Shown here: positions 32,770-43,200 of the stretch, piece by piece
How positions within the stretch are numbered: the first letter of the stretch is position 1
How the letters are laid out: every line of letters begins with the position of its first letter
NCBI GenBank assembly: GCA_905250125.1
Contig: CAJNOL010000288.1
Location: 50,573-114,572 of the forward strand
DNA: 64,000 bases
DNA from: Rotaria sordida
Lineage: Eukaryota; Rotifera; Eurotatoria; Philodinida; Philodinidae
Direction: 5' to 3'
Position numbers and translations under genes: made by a program
Notes under the pieces: generated by a model
Databases searched by the model: none
Told to the model about the DNA's origin: nothing
What the model saw: only the letters and a program-made list of their open reading frames with translations

Positions 32770-35307
32770 GAATATATTTCTCTGTATATTTATCAGCCAA
32801 AATATTTTTCAATTCACGCTTATTTATATAGTGCGGTTCTTCTTTGTAATCTATCAATATTGGACTTTGATTGATAAATCCAATGAGAAAGAAAACTGAT
32901 GATTACATTTTTGGTTTTCGTATCAACAGGTGCATGGATTCCTGCGTAACAATGAAAGAAAATTTAACGACATCTATTGTGGTTGTAACAGATGTATGAC
33001 TTCCCATTTAAAAGTGAAAAGAACGTTTAAAAAAGTTTCCGAGTAAAATATGATTATTTTCCGTTAAATTCGGAGCGATTGTTAAAACAGATGAATTTTC
33101 TAACAAATTTTCACATGCAAATGGACTTTTAGCAGAGATTATTTCGTCATTCGCCATTAAATGTACTATTCGTTATCAAGCATTAAATATTTTAACATGT
33201 TTTCATGAATATATTCATTTTCAACGAAAGTGTTTTGATTATTCATCGTTAGATATAACAGAGCTGAACATGTGCAAACTTTCTCAAGTACGCAAACTTT
33301 GAGTACTAATTCAAATTTCTTTCTATATTCCATCACGCGCTATTATAACGTATTTTATCTATTACACGTGATCTGGTGGTCATAAGGTGTGTGTGATATT
33401 TTTGAGTTCGAGGAAAAGGTGTGTGTGTGTGATAACAGTGAGAAATACTTAGTACACACACACACCTGTACCTAAAACAGTTAACGATAGATTAAGACAC
33501 AAACCGAGCTGCTTCTTACTTAATTTTACTGCCGTTATTTCTTTTGTTACTCGTTCCTGAAATGGACTTATGATTTGATCTGCATGAGTGAGTTATAAGT
33601 TAACTAAAAAAAAATTGAGTATAACTAACTGCTTTATTTAGAGAAAATGAATAAGGCATATTGAGAAGCAATAAAAATATAGTTGTATAATTGAATGAAC
33701 AAACTATTTTTTGTCAAAGATCGAATTTCTTTTTATACTTAGTTTATTGAATTTAGACGAGTTGATTTTTTATTTCGCGGATTTTACATCTAATACGAAA
33801 CATCTGAGTTGTTTATCTCTATTAAATACATAAACTGATATCATAACTTGAGAGAAATGATATGTTATTAAATTGAATTAATATTTATAATTTCTCTTCC
33901 TATTGTTCAATTTATTTTGCGTAACATTTCATCAACAATGTTGACTTCTTCAGACTACGAAGAAAATCCACAAAAGTAGATTTCGTCCAACATCATCATC
34001 TTTTTTATTATGCTATCAATAGAATAGAGAGAGAATATATTGGATGGGACAAAAAGTTTGCAACATGTTTTATTTTGTATGCAATTATGTTCAAGAACAT
34101 AATTATTTTAAAAATTTGAATAGACTACTAACACTGTATACGTGTATTATCGTGTTATATCCTACAAGAAAAAATAAGAGAAAACTAAAAAAAAAAATTA
34201 AATATTACTTTTGATAATTATTTAATCATTCATTTTGGTTATAATATTGGGAACCAATCAGAAACCTAGTGTGACCTTCCAAGCTTGAGTACTATTACTT
34301 ATCTTCATCTCAAATGCAAGTGAAAAATAACGCCTACAACAATTAATTTCGATGCTTTGTCCTGAAACAAAAACGTTTTTTGTTGTGTTGCTCTCAAATA
34401 CATTGTCTAAAAATAGTGAGCTTGATGTAGAAATTACTGGGCTAAACTTTCTCGACTGTTCAAAGAAATAGTAGAAAAAAAATTAAGTTTAACAAAACAA
34501 AGAAACAAAATAATACAATGAAAGTTTGACTTCAAGTGAAGATGAAAGAAATAGCAAAAGCAATCAGCTGATAGAATCAGTTTTTTTTTCGTTCGTCGCA
34601 ATATCAAGATTTAAACGAATTATGGCTTTATCTTCTACTATTTTGCATCTTTATACGTGCCAGAAATCTGTATCATAGTATGACGGAAATGATAAGGATG
34701 TAACTCGTTTAATTGTTGAAGTATGGATAAAAGAAAAAGAATTATTCTATTTGTTGATTATTTTTGCTATCTATTAAGAAATAATCGTACTGATAATAAA
34801 AATTTTCTTCACTATCGTATTAGAAAGTATATCTAATACTGAATTGATTAGCTAGGTTTTTATCGTTAGACAAATGAAGTTTAGTAACATGCTGATCATT
34901 AAAGAAAGTCCATTATACATGCAGTCAGTGACATTGTATGAATAGTTCTCAGCATTACTGTATACATCAGCTATCGCATTTAACATGGTTTCAAGCATCT
35001 TTTCATAAATTACCGCATGAAAAGTCATTAAAGAAAATCTTTTCTTTAACGATGAAAAACGTGTTACAGTTTCGATATGCATTAATTTTGCATACTGGGT
35101 ATGATGAGTGTTTTAAATTAAAAGCTATTATGTTCAATCAAAGTTTGAATGAAAAATAATATTTTTTCAAAATGATTCAATATAACACAAATTTAAAAAT
35201 TCAGTCAATCAAAAAACGTTGTACTTAGAAAAGTAGTTTTATTATAATATGTCTTTAATTAATAAAAATAAACAAGATAGTATAAACATACGTTTTCACA
35301 TAAAATA
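32770..35307. other. Intergenic region with a GT/AC hairpin
   Basis: No gene is visible across 2.5 kb. A perfect 14 bp inverted repeat made of GT and AC runs lies at 33417-33430 and 33454-33467. The remaining sequence is AT-rich and without recognisable coding content. Confidence 0.5.
33417..33467. repeat. Perfect GT/AC hairpin
   Basis: AGGTGTGTGTGTGT and ACACACACACACCT form a perfect 14 bp stem with a 23 bp loop. A further short GTGTGTG run lies just upstream at about 33385-33394. Confidence 0.85.
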
Positions 35308-35317
35308 NNNNNNNNNN
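35308..35317. other. Assembly gap (10 N)
   Basis: Ten consecutive N bases. It lies 16 bp beyond the stop codon of the first EEP gene, between tandem paralogs and intergenic sequence, so the true gap size may differ from ten. Confidence 0.99.
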
Positions 35318-35333
35318 AATTCAAATAAAATAA

Positions 35334-36254
35334 CTATTCAGTATATATCAGATCAGTATATACAGGAAAATGATCAGATGGAAAAAATCCATCTTTATCA
35401 TGATAATCATCTACTTTTGTTTCACCTTCAACACGATAAACACTATTTAATGAAATCCAAATAAAATCAATTTTCGGACCATAACCAGCCAATCGAAAAC
35501 CATTAAATGTTGGTGTTTCTCCATGTTGATATGTATCAATAAAACCAGCTTTTTTCATTTGTTCAATTTCTGATGCTTGTTGTCCTAAAAGAATAAGTTT
35601 ATCAACAGGTGTTTCACCATCAACTTGTTCTGGCCAATTATTAAAATCTCCAATAACAATAACTTTATCAATATGATCACCATTTTCTTTGATTTGTGAT
35701 AATAGAATAGGTATAGAATGATGACGTGATTTTTGAGATGGAAAATCAAGATGAACATTATAGATAGTAAATGGTTGTTTTGTAATAATATGTTGAAATT
35801 GAGCACATGTACAACCACGAGGATATTTTGTATTCCAAGCAGAACCAATTGTTGATGGATGTTCATTAAACCAAAATGTTTTTGTTGAAATAAGTGAAAA
35901 TTGATCATGACGATAGAATATAGCATTAGTTATATACCACTCATCAAGTTCTTCACCTATCCATGACCAACATTTTGTAGACCTACGAACAAAAATAACA
36001 TAATTTATTTTTCTAATGAGATAAATTTTTGAAATAATTTACTCATTTAAATCATCAAGAATGTCATTAAGTTGTGGTGGATAACCTTCTTGTGTTCCGA
36101 TAATTGTTGGTTGCATGTTTTTAAGACAATCTTTTACAATTGGTCTTCGTTTTTCCCATGCATTTTGTGTACCACGATCAATAGGACCATGACGTAAATT
36201 GAATGTGCAAACACGTATAATCGTTGTAGTTATTCCTCGTGTAACAGTGTCCAT
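35334..36254 (-). CDS. Endonuclease/exonuclease/phosphatase (EEP) family protein, copy 1
   Basis: A predicted 286-residue protein from two exons, 36254-36043 and 35982-35334, joined by a 60 bp intron. It has the metal-dependent EEP (DNase I / APE1 / sphingomyelinase / inositol phosphatase) signature: CTFNLR with the metal-binding Asn, GTQEG with the catalytic Glu, YNVHLDF, IGDFNNWP with Asp183 and Asn185, PKIDFIW, and a terminal SDHFPVY with the catalytic His. The EEP set looks complete. There is no signal peptide, so it is probably intracellular. The substrate cannot be told from sequence. I chose the ATG at 36254 because it gives exactly the same length as the second copy; an ATG at 36269 would add five residues. 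The stop lies 16 bp from an assembly gap. Confidence 0.88.
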
Positions 36255-37083
36255 TTTTTTTTCTTGCAAAATACACTACGTCAATATTTTTATGCTTACG
36301 AGTCATAGTAGATTAATAACAATTTTATATTGGCCATTCAAACAAAGTAATTACAAAGTAGTACATGATAGAGGTCATTGGAGTCGGATAGGTTACCGAA
36401 TCGATTTATAGGTGGTGGGACCACAAAGCTTCCATAGACTGAAGTCTACCCTACATTCAAGTATCGTAGGTTAGAATAGACTCAAACATTTGGCTCTTAT
36501 TCTATCCGATTGATAGGTTTATGCAGTGCATCGAAACTTTTATAGAAATGTCAAAAATCTTTCATCGGCTTGTGCTACGAATAGTAACATTTGAGTAGTG
36601 AAAATGTTCTTGAAGAAATAATTTTCAACAAAATGAACAAATCTCGAATATAATTCTTTTTTCTTTGTGAAAATTACTGTTTCATCATTGTTCTGTTTTT
36701 TTTTTCAGTAGAGTAAATCGAAAATTCTTCTTTTCACAGTCGAAATAAAATAATTCTTGAAAGTTTAAACAAGTATTTTTCTTTTTGTTTGATTACTGAT
36801 TATATAAATAGGAATTATTTTTGTTGATACGAAAAAAAAACCAAAAATTATCAAAGCAATGATACTTTCTCTATCGATTTAATTTATTTTTACAAAAGTT
36901 TATTCATAACATTTGATTTTATAAAACACGACATATATTAAAAATATAATAATAAGAAAGAACAAACTTATCAAATAGAATACAGATTACATGACTGTAT
37001 AGTGTACATGTATTCTCTATTTATCGCATTTGTTTTTTGTTGCTGCATATTTTAATTATAGATCAATGATTAGATGAAAACAT
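36255..37083. other. Spacer between the tandem EEP genes
   Basis: 830 bp with no coding sequence. A slightly GC-richer patch at about 36370-36520 (TCGGATAGGTTACCGAAT ... TATCCGATTGATAGG) has weakly inverted ends and could be an old MITE, but the match is short. Confidence 0.4.
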
Positions 37084-38009
37084 TTATGCAATATAAATTA
37101 AATCTGCATAAACAGGAAAATGATCAGATGGAAAAAATCCATCTTTATCATGATAATCATCTACTTTTGTTTCACCTTCAACACGATAAACACTATTTAA
37201 TGAAATCCAAATAAAATCAATTTTTGGACCATAACCAGCTTTTCGAAAACCATTAAATGTTGATTTTGTATTATGTTGATATGTATCAATAAAACCAGCT
37301 TTTTTCATTTGTTCAATTTCTGATGCATGTTCTCCTAATACAGTAAGTTCATCAGGTGGTGTTTCACCTTCAACTTCTTCTGGCCAATTATTAAAATTTC
37401 CTGTAACAATAACTTTATTAATATGATCATGATTTTCTTCGATTTGTAATAGAAGAGTAGGTATTGAGTTATGACGAGCTTCTTGAGATGGAAAATCTAG
37501 ATGAACATTATAGATAATAAATGGTTGTTTTGTAATAATATGTTGAAATTGAGCACATGTACAACCACGAGGATGTTTTGCACCCCAAGCAGAACCAGTT
37601 ATTGATGGATGTTCATTAAACCAAAATGTTTTTGTTGAAATAAGTGAAAATTGATCATGACGATAGAATATAGCATTAATTGTGTGCCAATCTTCAAGTT
37701 CTTCACCTACCCATGACCAACATTGTGAAGATCTATGAAAGAAAATAACATTATTTATTTTCTACTAAGATGGATTAAAAACAAAAAAGTAATTAACTCA
37801 TTTAAATCATCAAGAACATCTTTAAGTTGTCCTGGATAACCTTCTTGTGTTCCAATAATATTTGGTTGCATATGTTCAAGACATTTCTTAACAATCGGTC
37901 GTCGTTTTTTCCAATCATTTGGTGTACCAATATCAAGATCAGCACGACGTAAATTAAATGTACAAACACGTACAATTAATTGATTCGATTTCTGAATATT
38001 CTCAGTCAT
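37084..38009 (-). CDS. EEP family protein, copy 2, with an altered GDFN motif
   Basis: A tandem paralog of the preceding gene. Its two exons, 38009-37798 and 37732-37084, give the same 286 residues, the same intron position and phase, and nearly the same intron length (65 bp against 60). Most of the sequence is very similar, including CTFNLR, GTQEG, YNVHLDF, PKIDFIWISLNSVY and SDHFPVY. The notable difference is TGNFNNWP in place of IGDFNNWP: codon 183 is AAT (37396-37398) instead of GAT. In EEP enzymes this Asp is part of the active site, so activity may be lost or changed. The reading frame is otherwise intact, which argues against simple decay. It might act as a binding protein or a regulator of copy 1, but this is only a suggestion. 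Confidence 0.87.
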
Positions 38010-38244
38010 TTATTTTCTAATAATAACTGAGTTTCTAATTCGTTTCTTCAATTAATGAAAAAAGATTAATTATCGATTGGTAGACTACAAAGAGCAATCA
38101 GTAAATAATATACGACAGAGGCCCTTCGTTCTTTACTTAATACAATCCTGAGTCATGCGTAATGTTAATATTTACTACAGATAAACAAAAAAAGAAATGC
38201 TTTATCTGCGTTATTCATTCTCTTCAAGAAGAAAAGTTAGGAAA

Positions 38245-38943
38245 CGATGTTATTCATTAATAGATCTCATCCTGTAAATATCAGAGATCTTGTTGATATA
38301 ATTTATGATACATTAGAATATCTACATGATATGCTAATACAAAATAATGCATCATATATAATATTTGATGGTACCGATTTAGGTACTGAACGACATGGTG
38401 GTCTCGTGTCATAGGATGATGATGCTAATACAGGTATGTTGAATGAAAATGAACAAAAACTAGTTGGTTTATCAGATATATTTGCTTGATGAAATTTTAT
38501 TTTGAGTAAAGCATTATTTGTAAGATATATCGTCTTTATCATAAAAGTTTAAGTAAATCTCATGCATATAATCAATATTCATTTTCATTTGTTGATATAG
38601 TTGTATTAAATGACAGAGGTTCAAATTATAAATATTCAAGTAATGAAGCACGTATTTATTGGCCTCCGATGCTATTATCATATGGTTGTTTTGATCGTTT
38701 TGTTGATGTTCAATTTGGTCATTTAACACTTCGTATTTTATCAACAAATGATATGAAACAACATTTAAATGATAATTGTGGAAAAGATTGGCCTTATGTT
38801 GCATGAAGAGAATGGAATTATTATTTGTATGAATATATTCCTGATATACGTGTATCATTGAAAGAAGAAATTAGAAAATGACCAGCACAACGTTCAAAAT
38901 ATCAACAATCAACAAAACCATTGTTAGATCAAAATTCAGGATA
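38245..38943 (+). pseudogene. Relic of an unrecognised protein gene, copy 1
   Basis: A protein-like stretch with coherent codon use, broken by several changes. Preserved parts include ASYIIFDGTDLG in the first third, SFSFVDIVVLNDRG in the middle, then YWPPMLLSYGCFDR and DVQFGHLTLRILS, and a basic, polar end (QRSKYQQSTKP). I do not recognise the family. A fragment of a relative is present at about 40085-40250. It follows the 5' end of the second EEP gene head to head. Confidence 0.55.
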
Positions 38944-39394
38944 AAGAATAGAATCAAAAATATTTTACTTTTTTTTGTAAATTTGATAAATTTATCAAAT
39001 AACTATTTTCTGATAGAAGAATAAATATTTGCTTATTAATATCTACTTGTTTATGAAATAAGACAATTATGAATTGTATTCATGTTACTTGACATTGAAA
39101 AATTATGAAAAAACTTGTTAACGCCACCCATTCTACGCTGAAACGTAGAATACGAATGTCTTCGTTAGATTTATTGTAGTAATACAAAATATACACAATG
39201 TAAAATCTCTAAAAGACGATAGTTCTCTTCTAACGATAATCGATTGTTAGCAAAACGCTGTCTTTTTTATTTCTACCTTTTCGAATAGAAATTTTGTTTC
39301 CTTTTTATTTATTTTGTTACTATTCGCTTGATATTCATTTTCTTCTTTTCTTATTTCATTTTCACAATTTATTATTATGAGTCAAATCATTGAT
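38944..39394. other. Non-coding sequence with a short perfect hairpin
   Basis: An 8 bp perfect stem ATTCTACG / CGTAGAAT with a six-base loop lies at 39130-39151. Nothing else is recognisable. Confidence 0.45.
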
Positions 39395-39398
39395 TTAA

Positions 39399-39660
39399 TC
39401 CTTTCAATCCCGGCGGCTCCTTAAGGAGCACCCATATTTTTCTTTTCAACATTAATGTATGCAATTAAACTGATTTCACACTTCAATAGACGTTAACAAT
39501 ACCTTCAACATGATATATCACATTAATATTTTTTATATTCACATATTTCCCCCCCCCCCCACAATCTCCTTTTCTTTAAAAAGGAAATTAAAATAAAATA
39601 AAATAAGAAATTTAAAAAAAGCCTCTTCAATTTTTCGAAAAAAAATCGGGACTGAAAGGG
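39399..39660. mobile_element. piggyBac-like MITE with TTAA target sites
   Basis: A 262 bp segment flanked on both sides by TTAA (39395-39398 and 39661-39664), the piggyBac target site. The ends are inverted: TCCTTTCAATCCCG on the left against CCCTTTCAGTCCCG on the opposite strand at the right (12 of 14 match). Termini of the CCYTT type are typical for piggyBac elements. A GC-rich palindrome (GGCTCCTTAAGGAGC) lies near the left end, and a C run of about 12 at 39548-39559. There is no coding sequence, so it is non-autonomous. Confidence 0.65.
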
Positions 39661-39689
39661 TTAATGGACAAATAAGTCTCTTGTAGACA

Positions 39690-39793
39690 TTCATTATATC
39701 AACAGCACGTCTTAATGATTGATTTTCTATCTTGATGAACTCAGAAATGCTGATATTGATTATTTCCGAAAGTTAGAATTTAATCAATGCATA
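39690..39793. repeat. Dispersed repeat (partner in OPA1 intron 13)
   Basis: Matches 10566-10672 in the same orientation at roughly 80%, with CTCAGAAATGCTGATATTGA as the best-conserved block. Non-coding. Confidence 0.55.
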
Positions 39794-40084
39794 CTTTTGT
39801 CTTGGTCATATGACAGTTTTGGGCAATCAAAACATTATCATTGATATCTATCATGTAATCGTTTATCAAGGTAAAGTTAGAAACTGCCTTAGTTAGAATA
39901 TAGAAAAATGTGTTGCAGTTATTTAAATTTCAAGGAATATTAACAAACCCTCGAAGCCTTTTTATTAACGTCGTTCAGTACCTTTAAATCCGGTTGCTAA
40001 AGTCTGTAATGGGGAGTCGTAAAACTATGACTTAAAATTTACACTTACTATTTTCTTCGAAAATTTATCATAGAAATTTTCTCT

Positions 40085-40250
40085 AGCACATAATCAATAT
40101 CTATTTCCTCAAGTGCTATATTATCATATGGTTGTTTTAATCGTCTTGTTAATATTCAATTTGGTCATTTAACACTTCATGGTTTATCAACAAATAATAT
40201 AAAACAACATTTAGATGATAATTATGAAACAGATTGGTTATATATAGTAG
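40085..40250 (+). pseudogene. Fragment of the same unrecognised gene, copy 2
   Basis: The reading frame contains LSYGCFNRLVNIQFGHLTLH followed by STNNIKQHLDDN, clearly related to the LSYGCFDR...FGHLTLR part of the relic at 38245-38943. It covers only about a fifth of that relic, and the flanks are unrelated. The two fragments share orientation and lie about 1.4 kb apart with the piggyBac-like element between them. Confidence 0.6.
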
Positions 40251-43200
40251 TTGTCAGAAGTCCTGCTATCAAGTAACAAGTACATAAACTTCAATCCTTT
40301 AGCCTAATGTTTTGACTAGACATAGAGCGCAGTAACCTCTGATCGCGAATAGCAACCCAAGATCGATAGGCCTTAATACAAAGAATGTACGATGAAAATA
40401 CTAATTTTTTTCTCTAGGACCAAAAAAACAGACTTTTTGGTAGTTTTCTGGTTTTCCACTATTATTTCCATTTTCTTATTAACAAATACAGATACGATAC
40501 TTCAGCTCTCTGTGATCTTGAGGCATGGAGAAGCCTCCATTGTCTGCGACGGTCTCAGCATGGACTTCTTCTTCATTTATGACTGTGATCGTGAAATTTC
40601 CAAGGGAAATGATTAAAATTAACCGAAGATATGTATCACTTTTCGACGATTTCCATCGACTCTCATGTGGAGATTACTCAAAGAATATTTCATAAATTAG
40701 GCCAACTAAAACCGTTGGACATAAAATTTCTTTTCTATGTTAAGATATTCTCATCGGAAGAAAAAAATCTATGTTGATCTTCTAGCTCCTTCGTATGAAG
40801 ACTGATTAGTCATTGCAATCAGAGTTCAACATGCTCTATTTGTAGTCAAACTTTGAGACTAAAGAATTAAAGTTTAGGCATTTTTTACTTAGTAACGAGA
40901 CTTTTTACAACTACTGTATCATTTTGTGAGAATTGAATTGTTTTTATTATGAAAATATTACCAACATGCAGAAAAGGCAAGACAATTATTAAAACTGTGT
41001 AGATCAATACATTATCATAATCTTTTTCATTATTGATATTGATAGAAAAGAATTGAAAATAATTTATAAGAGATTTTTTAATCTAACAACCATCAATAAA
41101 ATAGAATAACTTCTTCTTAATATTTTTTTCTAATCTTAAAATAAAAGTAAAATAAATCCTATAATCTTACTTATTTTTTAATATGGTTCAAAAAATCTTT
41201 TGATGTATATGTTTTATCAATGACAATAATGATCTTTAAGATTATTATGAAGATGAATTAAAAAATAAATTTGAATAAACGATTTTATCTCTCCTTGATG
41301 AACATATTATTATAAGAGGTTTAAATTTGTCCTACGTAACCTCGTCCATTATTCAAAGTCATGAATAATAACAAGTTTAGAGTCTTATCTCGATAAAAAA
41401 AAAATTTGTGCTTTTCTAGCTAAGATTTTGCTTATAACATAATTATTTGGATTTTCTAAATTTGTTTAATTATAAAAGATTCTTATATTGAAACATACAT
41501 GAATTTTACAAAACATAGAAAACTTAATTTTATTTAACGAGTTATGGAAAAGTATTTTAACAAAATGTACATTTGTTTTACAGTAGAAATAATCTTCTCT
41601 ACTGTATAGATTATATTACCGATTTTTTTTTCGCATAGAGTAAAAAACAAAATTGTTCTCTACAAACTGATATAAGAATCAAGAGTTTCAAAACAATTAT
41701 TCAAGAACATTCGAGCTCATTTTGCATAGAATTCAAAAGAATTGACCGATCTACTTTACTAAAATACTTACACTGTTGACAAATTATTTCAAACAAACTA
41801 TACCATTGTATTAAAAATGTTTGCTCTTTCATTTCTTGCATTCGAAATAATTGACGCTTGTTCTTTTTAAAACAGAAATTTTGATTCGATTTAATCATCA
41901 TGATTGTTAATGTTTTTCTCTTATCAATTTGTTTTTTTACGCGATTAGAAATTCACATACTTCATATCATTTGTTTATCTAATTCGATATATTGATACGA
42001 TTACATTTAATATATCAAAGTCAGTATGGTAATCTTTAAATACACGAAAAATGAATCATTTACAAGATTTTCAATTATAAATATTTATAAAATATTTTCT
42101 TTTCAATATATATATATATATTGTTGTTAATACACAAAAACATGTTTTTTGTATAAACATTCAATTATCAATATGTCGTATATGATTAACTTTTGTATTT
42201 GACGGAAGAATAACGCCCTCTCCGGAGATTGGTATTATTCTTTCTTTTGAAAACTAGTATTTATTTTCTATAGAAAAAAATAACAGAACATTTCTTTTTC
42301 TGACTAAATAGATTATTCGACATACAAAGAATAAAATATGAAAAGAAGAACTTGTAAAAATATTGAAAGTATTTCTAAATACTCGAAATGGAATTTTAAT
42401 AAGATGCATATAGTTTAAAGAATAATAAATATAAGCACATAAGAGATTTTGATAAATTCTTCGTTATATTTATATGTATATAAAAAGATATTCTTTTCTA
42501 AAAGAAAGAAATAAAATTCTTACTTGAATTTTAATATAAAAAAACAAACCAATATTCTTGTCTTATTGATCAAGAAAATAAGAACCTGGAATGTATTACA
42601 ACATATTTAAAATATCTTGATATTCAAACAAGCTTCTTTTAACAGAAATGAAACAAAACACTAGCCTGAAGTTATAGATGAGAAGAATATAAGAACCTAG
42701 ATAGTATTATATAAGCTATTTAAGATTTCTTGAAGTTCAATCAAGCATCTTTCGACAGGAAAGAAAGCAGATTCTTGTCTATTCAATCTAAGATTGGAAT
42801 TTGAATTAGTTCAAACTTGAATCAAACAAAAATCTTAAATCAAAACTCAATTTTAGCTCTGGAATTGATGTTGAATTCCGGATTTTTTAAATGAACTACG
42901 ACGTAGTGATGATACTTCCATTGTGGATAACCAATCGATTATGAAAGATTTATTTAAATAGTTATCAAAAAAAAAAAACGAACAATTTTTCATTCAGTTT
43001 TTATTTATATATATACCCTCTGATTTTTGAATCGGATATTTTAAAAATAAAATTCTTGAAGGTCATGAATTAAAATGTTTTGAATCCAACAACGATTTCA
43101 AAATATGCTTTGTAGAGAATCATTTTTTTCTGTATCTTCTAATATATTCAATAAAATTTTGTGATATATCTCGAACAACTTCCATGTGAAGTTTTTTCCG

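Noticed and set aside
35585-35926. 113-residue minus-strand open frame
   Set aside because: Out-of-frame reading of the first EEP gene's second exon; the true frame carries the catalytic motifs.
42205-42241. Imperfect palindrome around CTCCGGAG, considered as a regulatory stem-loop
   Set aside because: The stem is interrupted and there is no gene context.
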